A stretch of DNA of 8,997 bases from Pseudomonadota bacterium (GTDB lineage: Bacteria > Bdellovibrionota_B > Oligoflexia > Oligoflexales > JAPPIL01). The translations under genes and the position numbers were made by a program. This document shows, piece by piece, positions 1 through 7,400 of this stretch. The stretch lies in the NCBI GenBank assembly GCA_028877195.1, contig JAPPIL010000051.1:1-8997 (forward strand). The letters are read 5' to 3'. The notes beneath the pieces are model-generated. The model saw nothing but the letters and a program-made list of their open reading frames with translations. It was not told where the DNA came from and ran no database searches. How positions within the stretch are numbered: position 1 is the first letter of the stretch; each line of letters begins with the position of its first letter.

Positions 1-136
1 AGTGGACACATTATCCAGCCTGTTTAAGAGACCTATATGCTCTTGGTGATTTCATCCCCAGAGTAATGTGCGGTTGACCTCTCGACTTTGATACATAAGT
101 GATAGCTATTACTACGATAGCTTGCGCCAAGATATA

Positions 137-183
137 CTTGTCTTGCGAACAAGAGGGGTGCGGAGAGAGGGAAATCCCTCCGC
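137..183 (+). promoter_or_regulatory. Structured 5' leader (two hairpins) before the symporter
   Basis: Two potential hairpins sit directly before ATG 193. The first pairs CTTGT (137-141) with ACAAG (149-153) around a 7-nt loop. The second pairs GAGGG (167-171) with CCCTC (176-180) around AAAT and can extend by GCG (160-162) to CGC (181-183) with a GAGA bulge. The only purine-rich Shine-Dalgarno-like sequence nearby (163-171) is in the second hairpin. Both folds are read by eye. A role in translation control is inference, and no known riboswitch class is recognised. Confidence 0.35.
152..169 (+). repeat. 18-bp repeat, copy 1 (inverted relative to 2292-2309)
   Basis: The sequence AGAGGGGTGCGGAGAGAG occurs here on the + strand and identically on the - strand at 2292-2309. 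In both places it lies at the 5' end of a gene, pointing toward its coding sequence (the symporter here, tlyA there). An exact 18-mer recurring within 9 kb is unlikely by chance, though its low-complexity purine-rich composition raises the odds. No matching target-site duplication flanks the two copies. Confidence 0.6.
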
Positions 184-192
184 AAACAACAG

Positions 193-1548
193 ATGAACAT
201 TACATCCAGCGATTGGTTAGTCTTTGGGCTTGGAATGTTAGCGACGGTGGCGCTTGTTGTTTACGGGCATCGTCGTCGTCCACGCAAGGACAATGGTATG
301 CTTGACTATCTGTTGATGGGACGGCAGTTGACCTTGCCATTGTATGTCATGACTCTCACCGCTACTTGGTATGGTGGCATCTTTGGCGTAACGCAAATAG
401 CTTTCCAACACGGTATCTATAGTTTCTTGATTCAAGGTCTGTTCTGGTATGCCACATACATATTATTCGCACTGGTGTTTGTAAAACATGTGCGCAAATA
501 CTCGGCGCTGACTTTGCCGCAACTAGTTACCCGCATGTTTGGTAATAAGGCAGGTAAGTTAAGCAGTGTCTTTAATTTCTTCAATGTTTTGCCAATCGCC
601 TATGCCACCAGTTTAGGGCTACTGCTGCAAAGTATAACAGGGATGAGTTTTCAGCTATCTGTCTTGGTAGGTGTAGTAGCTGTGGCTTGCTACTCAATGT
701 ATGGTGGCTTTCGAGCGATCGTTTATTCCGATGTCATGCAGTTTTTCCTTATGTATGCCGCCGTAATTAGCGTTATCTACTTTTCTTACCAAACACATGG
801 TGGCTTAAGTTTCTTACAACAGGCGCTACCCACCTCGCACTTCTCGCTTACCGCCGACGTGCCTCTGCTAACCACATTTGTTTGGGGTTTTATCGCCCTA
901 TCAACCCTCGTTGATCCAAATTTTTATCAACGGATATTTGCCGCCCGCTCTGAACAGGTTGCCCGTCGCGGTATTCTTATTGCAACCCTCGTTTGGATGG
1001 TCTTTGACCTCTGCACCGTCTTTGGTGCGATGTATGCCCGTGCGGTGCTGTCCGACCACGATGCCAGTAATGCCTACCTCATCTATGCCTTACAAGTGTT
1101 GCCCAGTCCGTGGGGTGGACTGTTGCTGGCAGGGATATGTGCGACCATCCTATCAACGCTTGACTCGTATATGCTCATCGCTTCAACAACGTTATCTTAC
1201 GACATCGGCAACTATAAAAGCCGCATCGTCCCGCATGCAACCGCATTGGCAATGACTGCCACCATCACCATTCTCTTGTCATACCTATTCGCAGGCGAAA
1301 TTCCACATATTTGGAAGACACTCGGCACTTACTCGGCGGCCTGCCTCCTATTCCCAGTCGTTTGCGGTTTCTTCTTACCTGCACAAGCGATCAAGGACAC
1401 GCATTTTGTTTGCGTCTGTTTAGCATCAGCTGTAGCTGTAACGGTATGGCGTTATCTTGGCTGGGAGTTGGATGAACTCTACATCGGTGTTGGGGTAAGC
1501 ATTATCGGTATCGCCTTCAGTTATCTAGCGTACAAGAAGAACTCTTGA
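193..1548 (+). CDS. Sodium:solute symporter (SSS) family transporter
   Basis: An integral inner-membrane protein of 451 residues, with about 13 hydrophobic segments visible along its length. SSS-type landmarks are present: a G-G-F-R-A-I-V-Y-S-D-V-M-Q stretch at residues 171-183, matching the family signature around TM5/TM6; DPNFYQRIFAA at 241-251; and LSTLDSYMLIASTTLSYD at 320-337, the segment that carries sodium-site Ser/Thr residues in known members. The family couples sodium entry to uptake of sugars, amino acids, organic acids, vitamins or urea; the substrate cannot be read here. At 451 residues it is slightly shorter than many members (about 480-550). ATG 193 is the first usable start, because the in-frame upstream stretch back to a stop at 118 has no start codon. 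No Shine-Dalgarno lies at normal distance; the purine-rich stretch at 163-171 is over 20 nt away and partly in a hairpin. The 3' end overlaps convergent tlyA by 28 bp. Family call is firm; substrate unknown. Confidence 0.93.
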   Translation: MNITSSDWLVFGLGMLATVALVVYGHRRRPRKDNGMLDYLLMGRQLTLPLYVMTLTATWYGGIFGVTQIAFQHGIYSFLIQGLFWYATYILFALVFVKHVRKYSALTLPQLVTRMFGNKAGKLSSVFNFFNVLPIAYATSLGLLLQSITGMSFQLSVLVGVVAVACYSMYGGFRAIVYSDVMQFFLMYAAVISVIYFSYQTHGGLSFLQQALPTSHFSLTADVPLLTTFVWGFIALSTLVDPNFYQRIFAARSEQVARRGILIATLVWMVFDLCTVFGAMYARAVLSDHDASNAYLIYALQVLPSPWGGLLLAGICATILSTLDSYMLIASTTLSYDIGNYKSRIVPHATALAMTATITILLSYLFAGEIPHIWKTLGTYSAACLLFPVVCGFFLPAQAIKDTHFVCVCLASAVAVTVWRYLGWELDELYIGVGVSIIGIAFSYLAYKKNS

Positions 1549-2303
1549 TTGCCTTTAGTGCCAAGCACTTGTGAGCTGGTTAAACGCAGATATTTGAACC
1601 CCTGCTTGCGGAAGCTATCCTGCACGCGTTCGCAGGCATAGCGATGATGCTTGGCATTGCTGACGATACCACCGCGTGGCACTAATTTGCGTGGAATCTC
1701 GAATTGTGGCTTGATAAGCACCAAATATGCGGCATGCTGGAGATGGGCGAAAACTGCGGGCAGGATGGAGGTTAGGGAAATAAAACTCACGTCCGCTAAC
1801 ACCAGATCAATGCCAAGAAACGCTGCGGCTGGCAGGGAGCGAATATCGGTTTTTTCAAAACTCTGCACCCGCAGGTCTTGCCGTAATGACCACGCAAGCT
1901 GGGCAGTGCCGACATCAACTGCGGTAATTTTCGCAGCTCCATGTTGGAGGCAGTAGTCGCTGAACCCACCCGTTGATGCGCCGACATCAAGCACATGCTT
2001 GCCACGCACGTTTAATCGCAAAGCTTTACAAGCAGTTGCAAGTTTCTTCCCAGCGCGACTGACATAGCGTTTGCCCGCCCGCACTCGCACATCAGCGCTA
2101 GGAGCAACGAGCAGTGCGGGGCTTGCTACTTTTTGTTGATCAACATATACCTGCCCTGCCATTATTTTGGCATGCACTAAAGGTAATGCTAACCCACGTT
2201 CCGTTAGCAATTCATCTACTCGTATCTTTGCCCGTGTCTTGCGCGGTGGTTTTGTTGCGTAAGTAATGTCTGTTTTTTTCACTTGCGTCAGCTCTCTCCG
2301 CAC
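1521..2303 (-). CDS. tlyA: TlyA family rRNA 2'-O-methyltransferase
   Basis: A cytoplasmic SAM-dependent methyltransferase of 260 residues with an N-terminal S4 RNA-binding domain (RVDELLTERGLA from residue 28; YVSRAGKKL at 80-88) and a C-terminal FtsJ-like domain. The SAM loop is LDVGASTGGFSDYCL at 105-119; DVSFIS at 171-176 and LIKPQFE at 196-202 supply the Asp and Lys, and QEFF at 253-256 the terminal Glu, of the K-D-K-E tetrad. Known TlyA proteins methylate cytidines of 23S and, in one subtype, 16S rRNA; older annotations say haemolysin A. The start is a GTG at 2303 with AGGGAG just upstream. A second in-frame GTG at 2282 would drop seven residues and is also possible. The region before the S4 domain is about 27 residues, longer than usual. 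The gene overlaps the convergent symporter by 28 bp at its 3' end and lies 98 bp downstream of pabB on the same strand. Confidence 0.94.
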   Translation of the reverse strand: MRRELTQVKKTDITYATKPPRKTRAKIRVDELLTERGLALPLVHAKIMAGQVYVDQQKVASPALLVAPSADVRVRAGKRYVSRAGKKLATACKALRLNVRGKHVLDVGASTGGFSDYCLQHGAAKITAVDVGTAQLAWSLRQDLRVQSFEKTDIRSLPAAAFLGIDLVLADVSFISLTSILPAVFAHLQHAAYLVLIKPQFEIPRKLVPRGGIVSNAKHHRYACERVQDSFRKQGFKYLRLTSSQVLGTKGNQEFFLYAR

Positions 2304-2309
2304 CCCTCT
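2292..2309 (-). repeat. 18-bp repeat, copy 2, across the tlyA start
   Basis: This is the reverse complement of the 18-mer at 152-169. It spans the tlyA GTG start at 2303, so its purine-rich 3' half encodes the first codons if that start is used. If GTG 2282 is the true start, the repeat lies wholly in the leader, with its GGAGAGAG 9 nt upstream of the start codon. Confidence 0.6.
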
Positions 2310-2401
2310 CCCTTTGCTGGCATACTGCTAATCAGAGCCTTGATAAACTTACCATAACCAAGGCATGTTGCAAAAGATTATTACATATACACCTAACGTA
2401 A

Positions 2402-3577
2402 CTAACTCAACAAGGTTTTAGTTTTGGCGCTAACCTCTAGCAACTCATCGTCTGGCTTGCTTGCTAGTGTTATCCCTCCACCTGCGGCGTAAGTAAAGTT
2501 ATCACCCCGACTCCATACGGTGCGAATCAATACCGATGAATCCACTAAACAACTATCATCAATACAAATGATGTTGCCCATCAGATAGCCGCGTGGCTGC
2601 GACTCATAGTCAGATATTGCTTGGATCACCTCTACTTTTGGCGCACCACTTATCGATGCTGCAGGACACATAGCCTGCAAAAATTCCTGCAAGCTAATTG
2701 GTGCAGATAATGTTGCTTGAATCTTTGCTACTAAATGATGCACCGTGCGGAAACTTCGCACCCTACCAGCATCATGCACCCGAATAGCGTTTGCGATACG
2801 ACCGATGTCATTGCGTGCTAAATCAACCGTAATATGAAGTTCAGCTAAATCTTTCTCGGAACTCTGCAATGCCCGCATACGCATCAGGTCTTGCTGTGTG
2901 TCTGTGCTACGACTTGCTGTGCCTTTGATCGGCGAGCATAATAATGTATCGGCATTAACACTGACAAAGTGTTCAGGGCTAAATGAATAGATAGCCTGAT
3001 CTTCCCAACGCAACATAGCCTTATAGGGCGCAGTGCTGCGAATAAACTTGCTGGTAAGCGCAGTATGGCGCTCAAAATGAGAATTAACCGCAAAGAAACG
3101 CAAGTAGTTTAACAAATAGTAGCGTCCCGCCCGAATATCCTCAACGATCTGCTGCACCCGCATATGATAATAAGCATCGCGATCATAAGTTTGTAAATGC
3201 AAAGCCCCTGCTGGATATTGGCATGAGTAGAGTGCAAGTGATGAGCAAGTCCCAGTCAACCACGTGCGACACGCAACAGTATCGTAGACGGCTGCGCCAT
3301 TTACTCGCCAGCAGACTAGCGGGGCGGGGTTAGATAGTTGTGCGCAGGCATCGTAGCTTATCAAAGCTACGTAGCCAGTTGCAAACGGCAGGCTTGTGCG
3401 ATAAGCATCTGTTTGTCTACCCAACTTTAAATTTTTAACGTCTGCAAAGGGAATGAGCTCAAAATCTTTTGCCACCACTAGGTAGCGTCCCTGCTGGCAG
3501 GAGAATACACAAGCCTCCTCTGGCGGCGGTGGCAAAAGATACGACCAGTGTGGGGGATTGCTGATTTCCTTTATCAT
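2402..3577 (-). CDS. pabB: Aminodeoxychorismate synthase component I (PabB)
   Basis: A cytoplasmic chorismate-binding enzyme that aminates chorismate to 4-amino-4-deoxychorismate, the p-aminobenzoate branch of folate synthesis, normally using ammonia from a PabA glutaminase. The 391 residues contain SPEHFVS at 200-206; SPIKGT at 215-220, whose Lys218 marks PabB rather than TrpE (PIAGT); ELHITVDLARNDIGRI at 246-261; RTVHHLVAK at 277-285; ASISGAPK at 307-314; and an AGGGIT loop at 365-370. The N-terminal 130 residues form the usual weakly conserved domain. The segment GRYYLLNYLRF at 151-161 replaces the commoner GDIYQVNL form, and CPAAS replaces PGGS. The frame stays open upstream to 3706, but that would overlap the divergent dehydrogenase gene; ATG 3577 gives a family-like N-terminus, although its Shine-Dalgarno is poor. 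No pabA or pabC is in the window. The PabB call is strong; pure anthranilate synthase is unlikely given PIKGT. Confidence 0.9.
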   Translation of the reverse strand: MIKEISNPPHWSYLLPPPPEEACVFSCQQGRYLVVAKDFELIPFADVKNLKLGRQTDAYRTSLPFATGYVALISYDACAQLSNPAPLVCWRVNGAAVYDTVACRTWLTGTCSSLALYSCQYPAGALHLQTYDRDAYYHMRVQQIVEDIRAGRYYLLNYLRFFAVNSHFERHTALTSKFIRSTAPYKAMLRWEDQAIYSFSPEHFVSVNADTLLCSPIKGTASRSTDTQQDLMRMRALQSSEKDLAELHITVDLARNDIGRIANAIRVHDAGRVRSFRTVHHLVAKIQATLSAPISLQEFLQAMCPAASISGAPKVEVIQAISDYESQPRGYLMGNIICIDDSCLVDSSVLIRTVWSRGDNFTYAAGGGITLASKPDDELLEVSAKTKTLLS

Positions 3578-3596
3578 AATCTTGTCATAAATTATG
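3575..3596. promoter_or_regulatory. Small inverted repeat in the pabB/hbd divergent region
   Basis: CATAAT (3575-3580) and ATTATG (3591-3596) form a perfect 6-bp inverted repeat with a 10-nt spacer, overlapping the pabB start codon, in the 54-bp gap that must carry divergent promoters for pabB and the dehydrogenase. On the - strand the same area reads as two TTATGA hexamers 11 bp apart. It could be an operator or only AT-rich promoter sequence. No clear -35/-10 pair could be fixed. Confidence 0.2.
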
Positions 3597-3631
3597 TGCA
3601 GACAGATGTTAACTGCAAACAGGAGCGATAA

Positions 3632-4468
3632 ATGAACATCGGTATCATCGGTGCGGGGCAAATGGGAAGTGGCATCGCACAAGTTTGTGCAGCGGCAGGC
3701 AAACAAACAAAGCTATGCGACAATAGCCGCGACCAACTAACCAAAGCGAGACAACAGATCGCGGCATCAGCAACAAGACTACATGCCAAGCAAAAAATTT
3801 CAGATACCCAACGTCAAGCATGTGAAGAAGGTATCGCTTATGTTGAGAGTTTGGTGGAATTACAAAATTGTGAGTTGATCATCGAAGCTGTGTCGGAAGA
3901 CGAAGCACTCAAGCAGTCTTTGTTCAAGGAGTTGGATGCCACCGCTGCCAGCAAAGCGATCTTTGCCTCCAACACCTCGTCAATACCGATTACCAGACTT
4001 GCTGCCTGCACCAAACGTCCGACGCAGGTTATCGGGATGCACTTTATGAACCCAGTGCCTTTAATGCGACTAGTGGAAATTATCCCAACTGCGACTACCG
4101 ATACGAGCACTATCAGTCAAATCAAACAACTTGCAACTGAACTTGGCAAAGAAACAGTTATTAGCCAAGACTACCCTGGCTTTATCGTCAACCGTATCTT
4201 GATGCCAATGCTTAATGAAGCCTTTGATGCCTTGATGCATGATGTTGCCAGCGCTGCCGATATTGATAAAGGCATGCAGATTGGCACTAATCAACCGATG
4301 GGAGCGTTGGCACTGGCGGATTTAATTGGGCTTGATACTTGTTTAGCAATCATGAGGACTTTACATCAAGGACTAGGGGAACGCTACCGACCTTCACCAC
4401 TGCTGGTGAAATACGTTGAAGCTGGCCACTATGGACGCAAGACAGGCAAGGGGGTTTATGAGTATTGA
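3632..4468 (+). CDS. hbd: 3-hydroxybutyryl-CoA dehydrogenase
   Basis: A cytoplasmic NAD(P)-dependent oxidoreductase interconverting 3-hydroxyacyl-CoA (typically 3-hydroxybutyryl-CoA) and 3-oxoacyl-CoA, in fatty-acid oxidation, butyrate or polyhydroxybutyrate metabolism. The 278 residues match the usual length of about 280. The Rossmann nucleotide loop is GAGQMGSGIAQ at 7-17. SNTSS lies at 113-117. GMHFMNPVP at 135-143 carries catalytic His137, which pairs with Glu149 in LVEIIP. DYPGFIVNRIL follows at 180-190, then the C-terminal domain with QPMGALALADLIGLD at 221-235 and the closing GHYGRKTGKGVYEY. ATG 3632 has AGGAG at 3621-3625, six bases upstream, the clearest Shine-Dalgarno of the complete genes here. 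The gene stands alone: divergent from pabB, convergent with tatD, and without neighbouring thiolase or enoyl-CoA hydratase genes, so the pathway is not fixed by context. The symbol is used in the generic sense; paaH, mmgB or fadB2 names would also fit. Confidence 0.93.
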   Translation: MNIGIIGAGQMGSGIAQVCAAAGKQTKLCDNSRDQLTKARQQIAASATRLHAKQKISDTQRQACEEGIAYVESLVELQNCELIIEAVSEDEALKQSLFKELDATAASKAIFASNTSSIPITRLAACTKRPTQVIGMHFMNPVPLMRLVEIIPTATTDTSTISQIKQLATELGKETVISQDYPGFIVNRILMPMLNEAFDALMHDVASAADIDKGMQIGTNQPMGALALADLIGLDTCLAIMRTLHQGLGERYRPSPLLVKYVEAGHYGRKTGKGVYEY

Positions 4469-4657
4469 TGTATATTCATGACTGGAAAGGTGAGGTTCGG
4501 AAGTCATTTTATCTATCGTTTTTTGTGAAGTAGCATACTGGGTTATACCATCTTCCCATGTTGGTCATTCTATCATGTCTCTTCTCTCGGTGTTTTTTTT
4601 TGGCTTTAGTGTTGGTTGGTGTTAGGCAAATACAGTAGTGGTGGCAATACCGATAGA

Positions 4658-5488
4658 TCAAGCAGTGCTTGGCATGCCCATCAGCTCTAGAAAATTGCGA
4701 TACACCTGTTCACATGCTTGCTGTTGGCTCATGTTGCGAATAGAAGCGAGGTGTTCAACAGTGTGGACAACGTTCTTTGGTTCATTGCGCTCGCCCCGCA
4801 CGGGCGCAAGGTAAGGGGCATCGGTTTCAGTCAGTATTTTTTCAAGTGGCAATTCAGCCATCATGCGCTGAAATCCTTGATTGACACGGGAATTGGCGGG
4901 AATTGAAAACCAAAAGCCATGCTCTTCGGCCAACCGTTTCGCAAGCTTGACCTTGCCGCAGAAGCAATGAAAGTTAACCCGCTTGATACCGTGATGAATG
5001 ACAACCTCGGCGATACGGCGCTCGCGTTTGCGGCTATGGATAATTATCGGCAAATTACAGTCAGTTGCAATCTCGCACAAGCGTAGAAAAACTCGCTCTT
5101 GCGCGGCGAAAGTCTCTTCCCCCACTAAATAACCGTCAAGACCACATTCACCGATAGCAATTAGTTTGCCGCTCTTTGCTTGGGTAGCGATGAAGGCAAG
5201 TTCATCCGCAACCGAGAATTTCTCCACCTCATAGGAAAAGTCAGCAGGCAAAAGATCAGCGACCGCCTCAACTGGATAGATGCCGAGTGCCGCATGCACG
5301 ATAGGAAATTTGGCTGCCATCGCTAAAATAATGCGATTAGACGTAGGGTGCAAACCATTGACAACGATATGCCTTAACCCAGCAGTCTCGGCTGCGGCAA
5401 TTACCGCGGTGAGGTCAGTGCTGAATAACTCATGCGTCAAGTGGGTGTGGACATCCACGTATGCTGGTGTATCCATCATGGATGGCAT
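4658..5488 (-). CDS. TatD family metal-dependent hydrolase (DNase)
   Basis: A 276-residue TIM-barrel amidohydrolase-superfamily protein of the TatD type; members characterised elsewhere are metal-dependent nucleases (3'-5' exonuclease on DNA/RNA ends). All expected metal ligands are visible: HTH at residues 14-16, Glu114 in AIGECGLD (111-118), His151 in IIIHSRKR, His174 in NFHCFCG, and Asp223 in TETDAPYLAP (220-229). The closing segment from RNEPKNV through VYRNFLEL is also standard. Length is normal for the family (about 255-275). Three clustered ATGs compete (5488, 5479, 5476); GAGAG at 5493-5497 is four bases from the first and a more usual distance from the other two, so the true start may be 9-12 bases downstream. 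It follows the metallopeptidase gene by 42 bp on the same strand, which allows a shared transcript. There is no sign of an associated twin-arginine translocation operon. Which TatD paralogue this is cannot be told, so no symbol is given. Confidence 0.92.
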   Translation of the reverse strand: MPSMMDTPAYVDVHTHLTHELFSTDLTAVIAAAETAGLRHIVVNGLHPTSNRIILAMAAKFPIVHAALGIYPVEAVADLLPADFSYEVEKFSVADELAFIATQAKSGKLIAIGECGLDGYLVGEETFAAQERVFLRLCEIATDCNLPIIIHSRKRERRIAEVVIHHGIKRVNFHCFCGKVKLAKRLAEEHGFWFSIPANSRVNQGFQRMMAELPLEKILTETDAPYLAPVRGERNEPKNVVHTVEHLASIRNMSQQQACEQVYRNFLELMGMPSTA

Positions 5489-5530
5489 GTGGCTCTCAAA
5501 CTATTGTGAATTTATTCTGTTCTATGTCGT

Positions 5531-7282
5531 TTACATCTGTCGTCTTGCGATGCCAATACCGATTAATAGTGGCGCAAATGCCAGCAGTATTAGAACATAA
5601 TGGCTCTGCTTTGACGATGGCAAGATTGTGCCACACGCAGGTGTTCGGTATTCATAGGTATCGGAATCTTCCTCTACCTCCGCTTCACTATCAGCCTTGA
5701 TACGCCTCTCATATCCTATTGCCAGTTTTTTGCGAGCGCAGGACAAGTCATCCAACAACCAGCCATATCCCCGTTTACGCATGGAGCTAATGATTGTTTT
5801 GCAGTGCTCACCTTTAAAGAGCGCATAGTCGGCAGCGAGTAAAGATTTAATAAACCCGCGTTGGTCGGTGTCTGGCAGAAAATACTGCATTGAGTCATAA
5901 ATAATCGTGTCTATCTTTGTTCTGCTGGTGTCGGGGTGCTGACGCAAATTCCACAACGCTGCGGACAATACCATCCCCTTTCTATGCGGGCTATTTGAAG
6001 CTTGAACATCACGATAAGTCAAGGAAGTCGAGGCACTGCGCAGACACTTGCCGTTGAGGTAGCAGGCTGGCGAACCAGTTGGACAAATGCTTTCCGCCAA
6101 GCAAGGGTTGTTGGTTTTAGCATAGACAAAATAATCAGCTAGCGCTTCGTGCAATACCCCACCGTCCGCCTGAAAATTGCCCAAATAGCGATATATTATA
6201 TGATGTCCCAGCTCGTGGGCAACGACATCACCATCATTGCAGAGGTTTCGTAAAATAATATCATCCCCACGCCCCAAGAAAATTTTCGCATCTGTTGTAT
6301 TGCCATCGGTATCAGTTTGTTGCGGGAGGTAAAAAGCATTATTGCGGTAGGGGTCATCCAAGTCATAGGGGCTGGAGTTTACACCGATTATCACCTTGTC
6401 AGATGGCTCAAAGCCAGCCTCGACAAACCAATCCAGCATCTTATTCGCGTGCACAAAGCCGTTAACTTCCGCCATTCGTATGTCGGTCTCTGGATAGATG
6501 AACTCATTGTCAGCACTGTAGGCACGCGCAATGTTGGAATCAAGAGATACGGTAGAAAAATAATCATTGTCCAGATAACCGCTACCATCTACTTCTACTT
6601 CAACACGTTCACGCTTTTTATTGCGAACATGGTTCTCTGGGTAAACTTCAAACTTGCCCTTTGCATGTGCAAAACGCCGTTGCTGGTGCAAAATAGCGTC
6701 GGCAGTCATGCGCAACGTGTATGGCAATCCCTCCACAATGATTTCTGCGTCTACTACAGGCAACAGACCATCGGCAGTGTTTAACAGACAACGGGTGTGC
6801 GAGATGATTTCAGCGCTTGTGAACGATGCAGCAATAAGGTCTTGGATCTCATCGTGATTTGCCCATGTCAGACCCAACAGCTGTGGATTGCCGATAGGCA
6901 AACGACCGACATAAAAGACTTGACCTGCGGGTAGGGAATGTAGAGCCACCTCAAAATCACACACCCGTGCGCCATTGAGACGGAAGCGATAACGCAATGC
7001 GGTGCGGCTTTGCGGTCTAGTAACGATTTCAAATTGACTCGGTAGGTTGCTGTGATGCAACAGTAGTTTGCCGTATGTTGCTAAATCAACAAGACCATGC
7101 AAGTGTAAAGCATGCTGTGGTAGCGGTGCATGGTTGCGAAAAGGGTGAATGTTTACTCTGCGCATTGTTTGCCACGGGATAGTAGCATCAGGATTGATAA
7201 ACTCCCTGATGCTTGCGAGTGAGAAAGCTTCGCAAGAAACAGTTGTTACGATTGTTAAAACAAGTCTTTTATATGAAACCAT
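5531..7282 (-). CDS. Secreted gluzincin metallopeptidase (M4/M36-like) with C-terminal anchor
   Basis: A predicted exported zinc peptidase of 583 residues. Seen from the N-terminus: a basic then hydrophobic signal-like segment (residues 1-20); a propeptide-like region with RYRFRLNGARVCDFEVALHS at 97-116, resembling FTP/PepSY-type propeptides; then the catalytic part with VVAHELGHHII at 353-363 (zinc ligands His356 and His360, general base Glu357) and GGVLHEALADYF at 374-385, whose Glu379 fits the third ligand of gluzincins. SPHRKGMVLSAALW at 431-444 resembles the active-site-His region of this clan. Four cysteines (394, 400, 407, 413) suggest disulphides, consistent with export. The tail has Cys550-Gly551, a hydrophobic helix at about 561-579 and ends ARRQM, like MYXO-CTERM-type surface-sorting signals. 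ATG 7282 gives a compact signal peptide; a TTG at 7303 would add seven residues. Neither start has a clear Shine-Dalgarno. It lies upstream of tatD on the same strand. Peptidase class is well supported; substrate and exact MEROPS family are not. Confidence 0.85.
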   Translation of the reverse strand: MVSYKRLVLTIVTTVSCEAFSLASIREFINPDATIPWQTMRRVNIHPFRNHAPLPQHALHLHGLVDLATYGKLLLHHSNLPSQFEIVTRPQSRTALRYRFRLNGARVCDFEVALHSLPAGQVFYVGRLPIGNPQLLGLTWANHDEIQDLIAASFTSAEIISHTRCLLNTADGLLPVVDAEIIVEGLPYTLRMTADAILHQQRRFAHAKGKFEVYPENHVRNKKRERVEVEVDGSGYLDNDYFSTVSLDSNIARAYSADNEFIYPETDIRMAEVNGFVHANKMLDWFVEAGFEPSDKVIIGVNSSPYDLDDPYRNNAFYLPQQTDTDGNTTDAKIFLGRGDDIILRNLCNDGDVVAHELGHHIIYRYLGNFQADGGVLHEALADYFVYAKTNNPCLAESICPTGSPACYLNGKCLRSASTSLTYRDVQASNSPHRKGMVLSAALWNLRQHPDTSRTKIDTIIYDSMQYFLPDTDQRGFIKSLLAADYALFKGEHCKTIISSMRKRGYGWLLDDLSCARKKLAIGYERRIKADSEAEVEEDSDTYEYRTPACGTILPSSKQSHYVLILLAFAPLLIGIGIARRQM

Positions 7283-7400
7283 GCAAGTATCATTTCTGTT
7301 CAATCAAACACATCATCGGTTAAACGCAATAACCTGATTAGTATTGGTTCTATAAACGCGCTCTTTTATTTTGATTATGATGAGATGAACATAGCGCCGA

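Noticed and set aside
1..77. A frame open from the left edge (codons from position 3 to a TGA at 75-77), possibly the end of an upstream gene, and a TGGACAC start reminiscent of some insertion-sequence ends.
   Set aside because: Only 24 codons are visible and match no family I recognise. No paired terminal repeat or transposase is in the window.
152..2309. A mobile unit bounded by the 18-bp inverted repeats.
   Set aside because: No transposase or recombinase lies inside, and the bases outside the two copies show no target-site duplication.
2337..2364. Inverted repeat GCCTTG/CAAGGC with a 16-nt loop between pabB and tlyA, as a pabB terminator.
   Set aside because: The stem is six pairs with a long loop and no T tract follows on the - strand.
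3578..3706. A 43-residue N-terminal extension of pabB.
   Set aside because: It would overlap the start of the divergent dehydrogenase, covers that gene's Shine-Dalgarno, and shows nothing typical of PabB.
4478..4601. Terminators between hbd and tatD: the ATGACT/AGTCAT pair and the nine-T run at 4593-4601.
   Set aside because: The first stem is weak with an 18-nt loop and is not directly followed by T; the T run has no GC-rich stem before it. The rest of the 189-bp gap shows nothing clear.
6317..6784. A 155-codon + strand open frame opposite the metallopeptidase gene.
   Set aside because: It lies entirely antisense to a gene with clear motifs, lacks a ribosome site and resembles no family.
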